A stretch of 64,000 bases of DNA from Paenibacillus lautus NBRC 15380. GTDB taxonomy: Bacteria > Bacillota > Bacilli > Paenibacillales > Paenibacillaceae. Within the stretch, counting starts at the first letter, position 1, and each line of letters starts with the position of its first letter. Below, piece by piece: positions 17,397 to 26,864 of the stretch. Location of the stretch: NCBI RefSeq assembly GCF_004000945.1, contig NZ_BIMF01000011.1:1-64000 (forward strand), read 5' to 3'. Under the pieces are notes generated by a model. It was given only the letters and a program-made list of their open reading frames with translations, ran no database searches and was not told where the DNA came from. A program made the position numbers and the translations under genes.

Positions 17397-17879
17397 TCAT
17401 ATGTCAAATTTCTGGATATTTTGGCTGAGAATCGATTTCATTTTATCAAAATGCATGCCTTCATGATATAAACAAAAGCTTAAAAATTCTTCAACCCGGG
17501 TTAGCTTTAAACCTTTGGAAGTTGTATAGGGAGATAAGACCGTATCGTGCAGATGCGCCCTGTACCTGTGTTCGATTCGATGGACCTGACCCTCAAGCAG
17601 TCCGAGTAGCTCGTGCATGGATGGCCATGCTGCGCTAATCTCCCTTGGCTTAGAACCCGATCGGAACAGCTCGGTATAATGACCGGGAAGGTTCATGGTT
17701 TCTCCATTCACGCCGAACGCAAACCGTTCCATTGTGAATAAGACATGTCCCATATTCCACTTTACGTGGTTATTCATTCCACTCGGAATCATCTCCGCTA
17801 TATCATCCGGGACATCCCTTACAAGATTCAAGGTTTGTGTACGCACAAATTCCAAATGTTCAAACAGGTATGCACTCAT
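17397..17879 (-). CDS. DinB-family putative metal-dependent protein
   Basis: The 160-residue protein has the four-helix DinB_2 pattern. Candidate metal ligands are His near 41-48 (HVKWNMGHVL) and the pair in YHEGMHFDKM. DinB-fold proteins include thiol transferases using bacillithiol or mycothiol. ATG 17879 is preferred over GTG 17888 because AAGGAG lies eight bases upstream of it. It is a single gene. Confidence 0.75.
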   Translation of the reverse strand: MSAYLFEHLEFVRTQTLNLVRDVPDDIAEMIPSGMNNHVKWNMGHVLFTMERFAFGVNGETMNLPGHYTELFRSGSKPREISAAWPSMHELLGLLEGQVHRIEHRYRAHLHDTVLSPYTTSKGLKLTRVEEFLSFCLYHEGMHFDKMKSILSQNIQKFDI

Positions 17880-17974
17880 GTAGCCCACTCCTTCTCAACT
17901 TTATTCAGCGTCCGCTTGAACCGAGTGTACTCCAAATGCTGATAAATAAATAATACGGTTTTCACTCCGTTTCA

Positions 17975-18016
17975 TAAAAAAAATGGATGAATCAAAGGCA
18001 AGCCTTCATCATCCAT
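17975..18016 (-). terminator. Terminator overlapping the end of the second LysR gene
   Basis: On the minus strand ATGGATGATGAAGGC pairs with GCCTTTGATTCATCCAT, followed by eight T. The stem begins inside the last codons of the gene. Confidence 0.75.
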
Positions 18017-18923
18017 GGATGTACTGGTTTTTTTCGCGGATATCCGCTTGAATATAGGAAATAAAAGAATGGACTTGCGCGAGTCCCGCTTCTTGTCTTT
18101 TGGTGCATATCCGAATAGGGTGCGGGAAAGTTACGCCTGTCACTTCAACCTTGCCAAGTTCGCCCGAAGCCAGTTCTTTCTTAATAGAAAGCGCAGGAAC
18201 TAGTGCAACCCCGTATCCCGCTTTAACCGCTTCAATGGATTCCTTCAACCCCTCTATCGTTATGGAACAGCGAGGCTCGCGTGCATCCGAGGCCTCAATC
18301 AGCGACGATAACTGTTTCCGCGTATAACTTCCTTCTTCCCTCAGTATAAAGGGCTCCTCCATAAGCTCGAGGAAAGTCACTTCTCTGTTAGCTAGTCGAT
18401 GTAGGGCAGGTACGGCAAAAATTAATTCATCTTCCATAATCGTAAAAAACTCAATATCTTCCGCTTCGATCGGCCAGCTGCCGCATACGATGGAGATATG
18501 CACCGAATCGTCCTGTAACCGCTGCAGTGCGGTTCGGGAATTTCCTTTAAACAGCTGCACATCCATCCTTGGATGCCGCTGCTTATATTCAACCAGCCAC
18601 CCGGGCAGCAAAGTGCTCTCCGGCAGCTCCGTCGCACATATGCGCAAACTTCCCTGCTGACCGGATTTGATGGCCTCCATCATCTCTTCCATCTCGGCTT
18701 CCATCGCAAATAAGCGCTGGGAATGCCTGGCCAACGCTATACCAGCTTCCGTCAATTGAATATTGCGTCCGTTAGCCTCAATCAATTTCATACCGAGCTC
18801 CCGCTCCAGATTGCGGATTTGGGCCGTAACGGCTGGTTGACTTAACAGCAGATTGCCCGCGGATCTCGTAATGCTCCCTGTCTTGGACACATCATTAAAA
18901 ATGCGTAGTGCATGAAGATTCAT
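18009..18923 (-). CDS. LysR-family transcription regulator (CysL-like)
   Basis: The 304-residue regulator has an N-terminal winged helix (ITRSAGNLLLSQPAVTAQIRNLERELG) and a LysR effector domain. In overall sequence it is near the CysL/YwfK group that controls sulfite reductase in Bacillus, and cysJI lies 4 kb away, but that link is a guess. The start follows GAGGGATG. The gene is a single unit with its own terminator and no divergent partner within 300 bp. Confidence 0.82.
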   Translation of the reverse strand: MNLHALRIFNDVSKTGSITRSAGNLLLSQPAVTAQIRNLERELGMKLIEANGRNIQLTEAGIALARHSQRLFAMEAEMEEMMEAIKSGQQGSLRICATELPESTLLPGWLVEYKQRHPRMDVQLFKGNSRTALQRLQDDSVHISIVCGSWPIEAEDIEFFTIMEDELIFAVPALHRLANREVTFLELMEEPFILREEGSYTRKQLSSLIEASDAREPRCSITIEGLKESIEAVKAGYGVALVPALSIKKELASGELGKVEVTGVTFPHPIRICTKRQEAGLAQVHSFISYIQADIREKNQYIHG

Positions 18924-19259
18924 AGGTCATCCCTCAATTCTTGAACTATTCACGCAAGATGAAGTTGTTGTCATCATTTAGATCGTTTATATCCTAAATG
19001 AAGCTTATTGTAAACTGCAGAATCTTATTTATTACACATTAATGTAATGATGGAATGTTTATCGTTGATTCAATTCGTCCAATAGCTGAAGCAGCGTTTC
19101 TTCCTTCACAGGATCCGTCTTCATGATTTTTCATGGTGCTGCAACCTTTTATCCTATCTCCCGTCTATAGTGGTGCAGCAAGTACATTTTACCAATTCAT
19201 CATACGGCTTGGCTGTATCCTGGCGTTCTAGGATAATTTACATTTGGAGGATACCTACC
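18924..19259. other. Intergenic region with a possible 21-codon ORF and a promoter
   Basis: A minus-strand frame at 19059-19124 reads MKTDPVKEETLLQLLDELNQR then stop, helical and charged; it has no ribosome site and may be a remnant. TTGGCT (19209-19214), 17 nt and GATAAT (19232-19237) form a plausible SigA promoter for the secreted protein at 19260. ACATTAATGT near 19036 is a short palindrome. Nothing else is evident. Confidence 0.4.
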
Positions 19260-20467
19260 ATGAAAAAAATCTACAAAGTACTAGCAACCGCTACGGTTCT
19301 CGCGATGGCGGCACTGCCGATAGCAGCGAATGCACAGGACGTCCCTCCTGCTTCAGCCCATACGGGACAGAACAACATCATGAACCAGGTGAAGAAGAGC
19401 GTACCTGGGACCATGGGTTACATAACAGACTTCTTAAATGACAAAACAGGCAAATGGATTACCGTAACCGGCCGTGGCTTAGCGGCAACCGATCAACAAG
19501 AAATCAAGCTCTCCATATCCAAAGATACTAAAATTATCGATGCCAAAGGGAACCAAGTCCAGCTGCAAACGATCGTGGATAAACACAAAGCGATAAAAGC
19601 TTTCTACAGCCCAAACATAACGAAGAGCCTACCCGCTCAAGGTTCGGCGCTTACGATCATCGTTCAGGATAACGACCTTGCCGGTATGGATGGAACCATC
19701 TCTGAGGTAACCAAACAAGGCATTCTGGTGGAGGGAATCAATCTGTACAACGACAGTGAAGAGACCATTCTGCTTCATCTGGATCCAAAAGCGAAAATCA
19801 TCGATCAAAACGGCAGCACGCTGAAAGCAAGTGACCTGAAAGCCGGCATGAGCATTCGCGCTTTCTATGGACCTTATGTGGCGTTGAGCATGCCGCCTCA
19901 ATCATCAACGAATTATATACGGGTCAACATGAATACCGAGAATAACGATCAGGAGCAGGTATCCGGCATTAACGGCATCCTTACAGAAATGAAGGATGGA
20001 AGAATTACGATTTCCGGTAAACCAGCTAAAGCAGGTGACCTTGAATACGTCGTGCTCGCTGTTGATGGCGACACAAAGATTGTAGATGCTGGAGGCAAAT
20101 CATTAACAGCCGAAGCCTTGAAATCAGGTCTGCGAATCGAAGCTGAATACGTGTCCGTGATTTACCCTGCCCTGCCGCATGCAGATAAGATTGTGGTCTC
20201 CGACACCACAGCGCCCAAAGTCGAAGGTACGATAACTGCATCCGAACGCACATCAAAGGATCAACTGCATATCAATGTAGGTTCAGATCAATCCACGGAC
20301 AACGACATCATCATCAACATCTCCAGGATACACAAGTGATTGGACTGAATCCCGACGAGAAGCTGGAACCCGGCATGAAAATCGTGGTCTTCCACTCCCC
20401 GATCATGACCATGTCCATACCAGCATTCACTTCTGCCGAAGTGATTATGGTTCAAGCTGACAAATAA
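19260..20467 (+). pseudogene. Secreted repeat protein interrupted by a 1-nt frameshift
   Basis: The ATG at 19260 follows TTTGGAGG and encodes a Sec signal peptide (MKKIYKVLATATVLAMAALP, cleavage near ANAQD). Three repeats of about 90 residues follow, each with an 'SKDTKIIDAKGNQV ... AIKAFYSP' pattern: DTKIIDAKG, KAKIIDQNG and DTKIVDAGG. The frame stops at TGA 20337. Past the stop another frame continues with VIGLNPDEKLEPGMKIVVFH and ends at TAA 20467, giving the end of a fourth repeat. Adding one A near 20325 restores ISKDTQVI, so a single base is missing. The truncated form could still be secreted. Function unknown; it may be a phase-variable, decayed or mis-sequenced gene. Confidence 0.75.
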
Positions 20468-20514
20468 GCTGCTTTTCCTGGTCGTTTGCCTGAGCTAAAA
20501 TTAATCGCTAAAAA

Positions 20515-20558
20515 ACAAAAACCATCGTACTCAGGATTCCTGAATACGATGGTTTTTT
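20515..20558. terminator. Bidirectional terminator
   Basis: A hairpin with ACCATCGTA at 20521-20529 and TACGATGGT opposite is flanked by A and T runs, between the plus-strand secreted protein and the minus-strand yebC gene. Confidence 0.8.
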
Positions 20559-20587
20559 TAATGAATTAAGATATCAATCGTTACGGA

Positions 20588-21307
20588 CTATTCCTCAAAT
20601 TCCACGTTGTGATACACCTGCTGAACATCCTCGAGGTCTTCCAGTGCATCGATCAGCTTCTCGAAAAGTACCTGTCCTTCTTCCGGTAAGGTGACAAAAT
20701 TCTGAGCCAGCATGGTAAGCTCGGCAACGGTAAATTCCGTAATTCCAGCGGCTTTGAATGCTTCCTGAACCGCATGGAACTGGTCGGGTTCAGCATAGAC
20801 GATCACAGCTTCTTCCTCTTCCAGGATGTCACGTACATCCAGGTCGGCTTCAAGCAGCAGATCCATGACTTCCTCAGCCGACTTGCCTTCGACGCCGATG
20901 ACAGCGGTTGGATCAAACATATAAGATACCGAACCACTGACGCCCATATTACCGCCGTTCTTATTAAAGGCAGAACGTACAGCAGGCGCGGTACGATTGA
21001 CGTTGTTGGTTAAAGCGTCAACAATGATCATCGAACCATTCGGACCAAAACCTTCATAGCGCAGCTCTTCATAATTCTCATCCCCGCTGCCTTTGGCTTT
21101 ATCCAAGGCGCGGTCAATAATGGCTTTCGGCACGTTGTATGTTTTGGCACGCTCAAGAACAACCTTCAGCGCACGGTTGGACTCGGGATCCGGCTCGCCT
21201 TTTTTGGCAGCAACATAGATTTCCACACCGAATTTCGCGTATACGCGACTTGTATTAGCATCCTTGGATGCTTTCTTTTCCTTAATATTATTCCATTTAC
21301 GGCCCAT
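20588..21307 (-). CDS. yebC: YebC/PmpR-family protein (YeeI-like)
   Basis: The 239-residue cytoplasmic protein starts MGRKWNNIKEKKA, as in YeeI of Bacillus subtilis, and matches its length. YebC proteins were first described as transcription factors; recent work links them to relief of ribosome stalling at proline runs. It has the three-domain TACO1-like layout with NVNRTAPAVRSAFNKNGGNMG in the middle. The start at 21307 matches the family; upstream in-frame residues are not part of it. It is a single gene with a clear promoter. Confidence 0.9.
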   Translation of the reverse strand: MGRKWNNIKEKKASKDANTSRVYAKFGVEIYVAAKKGEPDPESNRALKVVLERAKTYNVPKAIIDRALDKAKGSGDENYEELRYEGFGPNGSMIIVDALTNNVNRTAPAVRSAFNKNGGNMGVSGSVSYMFDPTAVIGVEGKSAEEVMDLLLEADLDVRDILEEEEAVIVYAEPDQFHAVQEAFKAAGITEFTVAELTMLAQNFVTLPEEGQVLFEKLIDALEDLEDVQQVYHNVEFEE

Positions 21308-21367
21308 ACGTTTCCGCTCTCTTTCATCATTGAATCTGTAGCCGGTATTCAATAAATACCCCTGTCC

Positions 21368-21396
21368 ATTATATCTCTATTAAGTCCCTTGAACAA
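21368..21396 (-). promoter_or_regulatory. SigA-type promoter of yebC
   Basis: On the minus strand TTGTTC (21391-21396), a 17-nt spacer and a perfect TATAAT (21368-21373) lie about 60 bp upstream of the start. Confidence 0.7.
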
Positions 21397-21444
21397 GGTT
21401 AAGAGCGTAGATCCGTTAAATAGACACATGCCCTTAATAATCAA

Positions 21445-21612
21445 TCAGGGCTGATCGCCGACTAGTAAGATCACCTTTCCCCTGCCATGACCTGTTTCAA
21501 TAAGGCGATGCGCTTCCGGCGCCTCGTGCAGCGTATACACCTCTCGAATATGAATTCGAATGTAACCCTTCATATACAAATCCACCAGCTCCTTCTTTTT
21601 TGCGACATAAAA
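21445..21612 (-). pseudogene. C-terminal remnant of a quinone oxidoreductase/zinc-type alcohol dehydrogenase
   Basis: A minus-strand frame of 55 codons ends at TGA 21445 and reads KKKELVDLYMKGYIRIHIRE, then VYTLHEAPEAHRLIETGHGR and GKVILLVGDQP. That is the characteristic tail of the NADPH:quinone reductase family (helix, 'EAHRxIExGHxxGKVVL'). The Rossmann core and N-terminus are gone: a stop precedes it and AT-rich sequence begins at once. It has no start. The 5' part was lost by deletion, probably when the MFS gene region was rearranged. Confidence 0.75.
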
Positions 21613-21644
21613 CTAGACGAGATAAAAAAACAATTGAAATTTTG

Positions 21645-21667
21645 TAGACAAAATTATATTATGTCTA
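21645..21667. promoter_or_regulatory. Palindromic operator candidate upstream of the MFS gene
   Basis: TAGACA-11 nt-TGTCTA with a largely symmetric AT core makes a 23-bp palindrome, the size of a MarR or TetR operator. It lies about 85 bp before the MFS start. No regulator gene is adjacent, which suggests that one was lost or acts in trans. Confidence 0.5.
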
Positions 21668-21752
21668 TGTATTAAACAACGAAATGCGCATTCGCTTGTT
21701 TTGTACGATATCCGATCTGTTATGTACAGATCCCGAAAGGAGACACCTTATT

Positions 21753-22958
21753 TTGCTTAACAATCCCTATGTTCGAACGATTGTCTTGTCACGCGTTCTC
21801 TTGAATCTTGGCATTTGGGTTCGTAACTTTGCCATTCTGCTATACGTTACCGACATGACAGGCAACAACCCTGTGTATGTGTCCCTCATATCCGTCGTTG
21901 AATTTGCACCCATTTTCTTGTTCGCCTTCATCGGCGGTACTTTCGCGGACCGCTGGCGACCTAAGCGTACCATGGTCAGCTCTGATGTTTTGTCTGCGGT
22001 ATCGGTATTTCTCGTGTTGATCGCCGTTCATAACGGATCTTGGCAGGCATTGCTGGTACTCACATTTTTCTCAGCCGTTATGTCACAATTCTCTCAGCCC
22101 TCAGCGATGAAGCTGTTCAAACAGCATGTACCCGCTGATCAGCTGCAATCCGTGATGGCCATGTTTCAATCCATGGTTGCCTTCTTTACAGTCATCGGCC
22201 CGATCGCAGGTGCATTTGTATATCAAAAGTTCGGCATTGAAACATCGCTGATCGCAACAGGCGTGTTATTCTTGGGTTCTGGATTGATCCTGATTTTGCT
22301 GCCCCGTGATTTGCAGAAAGAGACACAATCCCAGCAGCAGAACCTGAAACAAGAGCTTATCGAAGGCCTTCGCTATGTATGGAATAATCAAGCGCTCCGA
22401 ACACTTGGTGCGACCTTCGCCGCGGCTGGCTTGGCAGCGGGACTTATTCAGCCGCTCGCGATATTTGTGACGATTGAGAACCTCGGTCAGGATAAGTCAT
22501 TTTTGCAATGGCTGTTAACGGTCAATGGGGCGGCGATGCTCGTCGGAGGAGGCTTCGTCATAGCATTTGCCAAGATAATAACCCCTCAAACCTTGCTAGC
22601 TCTCGGTCTCACCGTTAGTGCTATCGGGAACGTCGGTATCGGCTGGTCAACCAGCATCATCTTTACGATGCTGCTTCTAGTGCTTAACGGATTCTTTTAT
22701 CCCACCATCCACATTGGAATCAACACCTTGATCCTAAACCATACGGAGGGGCCATACATTGGTCGGGTGGGCGGCACCCTAACCCCGATTTTTATGGGAA
22801 TGATGGTGCTGGGCATGTCGCTGGGGGGATTGCTCAAAGACCAGCTGTCCCTGTTCACCGTTTATACGGTCAGCTCCCTCTTGTTCCTGACAGGTTCGGC
22901 GATGCTGATCCCATTGTTTAAAAAGAAAACGAGCAAAGCCGCCGTATTGGAGCAATGA
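21753..22958 (+). CDS. Major facilitator superfamily exporter (macrolide-efflux-like)
   Basis: The 402-residue membrane protein has about twelve helices. The motif GGTFADRWRPKRTMVSSD after helix 2 is the MFS loop signature, and the layout matches the MFS_3/MefA-type drug exporters. The best start is TTG 21753, with AAAGGAG ten bases upstream; the in-frame ATG at 21684 would add residues of no clear function. The substrate is unknown. Confidence 0.82.
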   Translation: MLNNPYVRTIVLSRVLLNLGIWVRNFAILLYVTDMTGNNPVYVSLISVVEFAPIFLFAFIGGTFADRWRPKRTMVSSDVLSAVSVFLVLIAVHNGSWQALLVLTFFSAVMSQFSQPSAMKLFKQHVPADQLQSVMAMFQSMVAFFTVIGPIAGAFVYQKFGIETSLIATGVLFLGSGLILILLPRDLQKETQSQQQNLKQELIEGLRYVWNNQALRTLGATFAAAGLAAGLIQPLAIFVTIENLGQDKSFLQWLLTVNGAAMLVGGGFVIAFAKIITPQTLLALGLTVSAIGNVGIGWSTSIIFTMLLLVLNGFFYPTIHIGINTLILNHTEGPYIGRVGGTLTPIFMGMMVLGMSLGGLLKDQLSLFTVYTVSSLLFLTGSAMLIPLFKKKTSKAAVLEQ

Positions 22959-22968
22959 ACAACAAAAT

Positions 22969-23010
22969 AAACCGGAGCTCTCCTCAAGAGAAACTCCGGT
23001 TTGTTTTGTA
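22969..23010. terminator. Bidirectional terminator between MFS gene and cysI
   Basis: AAACCGGAG (22969-22977) pairs with CTCCGGTTT (22994-23002) around a 16-nt loop; A-rich and T-rich flanks lie on the two sides. Confidence 0.75.
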
Positions 23011-23020
23011 CCGAGTATCA

Positions 23021-24745
23021 TTATGCGTGAAATTGTTGTCCGTCCAATACTTCCTTCACGTAGCCGGCGCGAATGACAAAGTCACCGAAATGCTCGCCTT
23101 GTTCGCGTTCTTGTGCATATTGCTTCATGATCGGACGAAGGGAATCCAAAATCTCGGCCTCACCGATGTTTTCCTTATAAAGCTTGTTAAGCCGGTGACC
23201 GGAGAAGCCTCCACCCAGGTACATATTATATTTGCCAGGCGCCTTTCCGATAAATGCGATTTCGGCCAGCATCGGTCTGGCACATCCATTCGGGCACCCG
23301 GTCATTCGAATGACGATATCCTCTTCGCGAAGTCCGTTCTCTTCCAGAATGACATCGATTTTATCCAATAATGTCGGCAGATATCGCTCAGATTCTGCCA
23401 TCGCCAATCCACAGGTCGGTAGGGCTACACATGCCATGGAATTTTTTCTCAGGGCAGAATAATGATTACCGTCCGTAAGCCCGTAACGCTTGATGAGTTC
23501 TTCAATCTTTTTCTTCTTGTGGCTGCTGACATTGGCAACGATCAGATTCTGATTGGCCGTCAGACGAAAATCTCCATTATGAACTTGAGCGATTTCGCGC
23601 AGGCCAGTCATCAGCAGGTAATCGGCTTCGTCTTTCACACGCCCGTTCTGGATGAACAGTGTAAAATGCCATTTGCCGTTGCTCCCTTTTACCCAGCCGT
23701 ACCGATCGCCGTTATGGTCGAAATGGAACGGCTTTGCCTCCTCCAGCTTCCATCCCAGACGACTGGTGAGCTCGTTGACAAACCAGTCAATCCCACGGTC
23801 ATCAATCGTATATTTGAAACGAGCATGCTTGCGCACCGCACGGTCTCCGTAATCACGTTGAATCATCACCGTCTTCTCGGCCAAATCAACGATCTGCTCG
23901 GGTTTGCAGAAACCAATGACTTTTGCCACTTGAGGATAGGTCAACGTATCACCGTGCGTCATCCCCATACCACCGCCTACAGAGACGTTAAAACCTTTCA
24001 ATTCGCCGTCCTCAATGATCGCAATGAAGCCAAGGTCTTGGGAAAATACATCAATATCATTGGAAGGCGGCACGGCCATCCCAATCTTGAATTTCCGCGG
24101 CAGGTACACCGGACCGTAGATCGGCTCCTGTTCCTCCCCATCCTGCAGGCTGTCTACGATCTTCTCGCCGTCCAGCCAAATCTCATGATACGCACGCGTC
24201 CGCGGATCGAGATGACTGCTAAGCATGCGTGCCCATTCGTATACCTCCGAATGAATTTCCGATTGATAAGGGTTCGGATTGCACATCACGTTACGATTCA
24301 CGTCGCCGCAAGCAGCCAATGTGCTAAGCATGGCTTCATTAACTTCCTGAATGGTGCTCTTCATATTCCACTTCAATACACCGTGAAGCTGGAAAGACTG
24401 ACGCGTTGTCAATCGAATCGTCCCGTTTGCATACTTCTGGGCTACGCGGTCCATCATCAGCCATTGCTCCGGCGTCACGACCCCGCCCGCGGCCCGAACA
24501 CGAAGCATGAACTGGTATGCAGGCTCCAGCTTTTGCTTGTGTCGTTCGTTACGCAAATCCCGGTCATCCTGCATATAACTGCCGTGGAATTTCATCAGCC
24601 GGTTATCGTCTTCGGGAATCGATGCCGTAATGCGATCCTCTAACGTCTCTACAAGACTGCCCCGCAGATAATTGCTTCGACGCTTGATGTCCTCGACATC
24701 GCTATGCGGCGCACTATTTGGTGATACAAGGTTATTATCAGACAT
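23021..24745 (-). CDS. cysI: Sulfite reductase (NADPH) hemoprotein beta subunit
   Basis: CysI reduces sulfite to sulfide with six electrons for cysteine synthesis. The 574-residue protein has the two nitrite/sulfite reductase ferredoxin-like repeats. The four Cys that hold the coupled 4Fe-4S/siroheme centre are visible in CVALPTCGLAMAES and MTGCPNGCARP. LTTRQSFQLHGV is the siroheme-binding arginine region. It lies 36 bp after cysJ, so they form one operon. Confidence 0.95.
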   Translation of the reverse strand: MSDNNLVSPNSAPHSDVEDIKRRSNYLRGSLVETLEDRITASIPEDDNRLMKFHGSYMQDDRDLRNERHKQKLEPAYQFMLRVRAAGGVVTPEQWLMMDRVAQKYANGTIRLTTRQSFQLHGVLKWNMKSTIQEVNEAMLSTLAACGDVNRNVMCNPNPYQSEIHSEVYEWARMLSSHLDPRTRAYHEIWLDGEKIVDSLQDGEEQEPIYGPVYLPRKFKIGMAVPPSNDIDVFSQDLGFIAIIEDGELKGFNVSVGGGMGMTHGDTLTYPQVAKVIGFCKPEQIVDLAEKTVMIQRDYGDRAVRKHARFKYTIDDRGIDWFVNELTSRLGWKLEEAKPFHFDHNGDRYGWVKGSNGKWHFTLFIQNGRVKDEADYLLMTGLREIAQVHNGDFRLTANQNLIVANVSSHKKKKIEELIKRYGLTDGNHYSALRKNSMACVALPTCGLAMAESERYLPTLLDKIDVILEENGLREEDIVIRMTGCPNGCARPMLAEIAFIGKAPGKYNMYLGGGFSGHRLNKLYKENIGEAEILDSLRPIMKQYAQEREQGEHFGDFVIRAGYVKEVLDGQQFHA

Positions 24746-24781
24746 GTTTCTTTTCTCCTCTCGAAAACCACAGGGATGATC

Positions 24782-26620
24782 TTAATACACATCCCGCTGA
24801 TAACGTTTCTGTTGCTGCATGAGCGTCAGATATTCCGCAGCTTCTTCCGGACTCATGCCGCCCTCTTGCTCGAGAATGGACCCGAGTGCGGAATGCACGT
24901 CATGAGCCATCTTCTTCTCATCGCCGCAGACATATACGCAAGCCCCTTCTTGGAGCCACTGATATAGATCCTTGCTCTTCTCCAGCATTCGGTGCTGTAC
25001 GTACACTTTTTTGTCCGTATCCCGAGAGAAAGCAACATCCATGCGCGTCAGTACTCCATCCTTCAACCAACGCTGCCATTCAATCTGGTAGAGGAAGTCC
25101 GTCGAGAAATGCTGATCTCCGTAGAACAACCATGATTTCCCTTCTGCCCCCGTCTCTTCCCGTTCCCCCAGAAAGGCTCTGAAAGGTGCCACGCCTGTAC
25201 CAGGTCCGATCATAATGATCGGGGTGTCCGGATTCTCGGGCAGCTTAAAGTTCGGGTTATGCTGAATGTATACCGGCAGCGAATCGCCAGCTTCCAGACG
25301 CTCTGCCAATTGTACGGAGCATACACCATAGCGGTGGCGGCCATGTGCTTCATAACGGACCGTCCGAACGGTAACGTGGACTTCATCGGGGAAGGCTTTG
25401 GAGCTGCTGGCAATCGAGTACAGTCTGGCAGGAATTTTGCGCAGTATGGATACAAATTCGCCTGCCGGCAATTGCTGCAGACCATAATCCTGTACCAGGT
25501 CGAGCAAATCCCGTTCTTCGATATAGGTGCGCAATTCCTGCTCATGACCTGGCTCCAGCAATGTTCGAAGTCCTTCATTCCCTGAGACCTTAACCACTTG
25601 CTCGATCAGAGGTTTCGTGAGAACCGTAATTTCGTAGTGACGGAGCAAAGCATCCCGAAGCGCTCGCGCTTCACCATGTTTATTAATGACGACCACTTCA
25701 TCAGCATTCCATCCCATAGCAGCGATAAGATCATCCACAAGCTGCGGATGATTTTCCGGATAGATTCCTAAGCTATCGCCCGGCTCATACTGCAAATTCG
25801 ATCCTTCAAGAGAAATTTCGATATGACGTGTTTCACGGTCGGATCCTCTTCCGTTCAAATTCAAATTCTCGAGGATTTCCGCTTGAAATGGATTGCTTCT
25901 TGAAAATTCCGATTCCGTACTATCGCTCAGGGCTACCGCACTCCCATTTTCAACAACGAGTGATCCCGTTCCAGCCTCATTCAACGATAGAAGAACCTGG
26001 TTCATCCATTCAGCAGCCGACTCATCAAAGTCTACATCGCAGTCAACTCTTGGTGTCAGCCGCTTGCCGCCCAATTCCTCAAGCCGCTTGTCGAAATCTT
26101 TACCCGTTTGGCAAAAAAATTCATACGAGGTATCCCCCAGCGCCAGTACGGAATATTGAAGATGGTCTACCTGAGGTGCCCGCTTGCTGTGCAGAAATTC
26201 ATAGAATGGTATGGCGTTATCCGGCGGTTCGCCCTCTCCATGCGTACTGACGATAATAAGGAGATTCTGTAACTTTTTCAGGTTGTTCGGTTTAAAATCG
26301 CTCATAGAAGACATTGTGACCTGCAGGCCAACCTCTTCCAGCTTCTTCGATAACTTTTTCGATAATCCATGACCATTGCCTGTCTGGGATCCGTACAGGA
26401 CTGTGACTTCTTTAGCAGCCGTTGCCACCGGTGCCGATACAGCGGCTGACGTGTTCGCTTGTGTTACAGCCGCGACTGCTGCTGCGGCTGCCGTTCCCTG
26501 CAATGCAGCGATATATCCGCTAAGCCAGGTCCGCTGGGATTCCGTCAAAGTGGGCAGAAGGCGATTCAGCAGTTCCACCTGTTCCTGATTAAAAGGACTG
26601 TTCATAACTTGAAGTTCCAA
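24782..26620 (-). CDS. cysJ: Sulfite reductase (NADPH) flavoprotein alpha subunit
   Basis: CysJ passes electrons from NADPH through FAD and FMN to CysI. The 612-residue protein has an N-terminal helix-rich piece, a flavodoxin domain (LYGSQTGNGHGLSKKL, near 85), an FAD-binding domain (RLYSIASS) and a ferredoxin-reductase NADPH domain (GPGTGVAPFRAFLGERE). The start is TTG 26620, with GAGGTGG upstream, giving LELQVMNSPFNQEQ at the N-terminus as in the Bacillus protein. An Ala/Thr/Val-rich linker joins the first two domains. Confidence 0.95.
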   Translation of the reverse strand: MELQVMNSPFNQEQVELLNRLLPTLTESQRTWLSGYIAALQGTAAAAAVAAVTQANTSAAVSAPVATAAKEVTVLYGSQTGNGHGLSKKLSKKLEEVGLQVTMSSMSDFKPNNLKKLQNLLIIVSTHGEGEPPDNAIPFYEFLHSKRAPQVDHLQYSVLALGDTSYEFFCQTGKDFDKRLEELGGKRLTPRVDCDVDFDESAAEWMNQVLLSLNEAGTGSLVVENGSAVALSDSTESEFSRSNPFQAEILENLNLNGRGSDRETRHIEISLEGSNLQYEPGDSLGIYPENHPQLVDDLIAAMGWNADEVVVINKHGEARALRDALLRHYEITVLTKPLIEQVVKVSGNEGLRTLLEPGHEQELRTYIEERDLLDLVQDYGLQQLPAGEFVSILRKIPARLYSIASSSKAFPDEVHVTVRTVRYEAHGRHRYGVCSVQLAERLEAGDSLPVYIQHNPNFKLPENPDTPIIMIGPGTGVAPFRAFLGEREETGAEGKSWLFYGDQHFSTDFLYQIEWQRWLKDGVLTRMDVAFSRDTDKKVYVQHRMLEKSKDLYQWLQEGACVYVCGDEKKMAHDVHSALGSILEQEGGMSPEEAAEYLTLMQQQKRYQRDVY

Positions 26621-26809
26621 CAATATCCACCTCTCAAAAGCGCACATTATTAATTCCTACTATTACGATACAATTAATTTTATTACTCCTCTGAACCTAT
26701 CACAGCTTACCTAGACCGGTCAATTACAATGTTCTTATAGCATTTATCAGTTTTACTAATAAATCGATTTTTCTGGTTTAACTATAGGAGAAACCCAGCC
26801 TGCTTTAGA

Positions 26810-26839
26810 GAATATCGGTATCACCGAATGGTAATGATA
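26810..26839 (+). promoter_or_regulatory. SigG-like forespore promoter, overlapping an inverted repeat
   Basis: GAATA (26810-26814), 18 nt, and AATGATA (26833-26839) match the SigG consensus (GHATR-N17-18-CATNHTA) at all but one key position. A stem GGTATCA/TGATACC overlaps it. The gene downstream, cdaS, is a sporulation cyclase in Bacillus, which supports the reading. It is a by-eye match only. Confidence 0.5.
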
Positions 26840-26864
26840 CCAATGATAAGGAGGAAGATGTCGG

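Noticed and set aside
23462..24643. A 393-codon open frame antisense to cysI
   Set aside because: cysI is strongly supported by motifs on the other strand; the antisense frame has no ribosome site or recognisable domain and is a composition effect.
26621..26864. A SAM riboswitch or T-box upstream of cysJ
   Set aside because: The leader is short and AT-rich with no conserved elements of either RNA; regulation of cysJI is more likely by a protein such as CysL.
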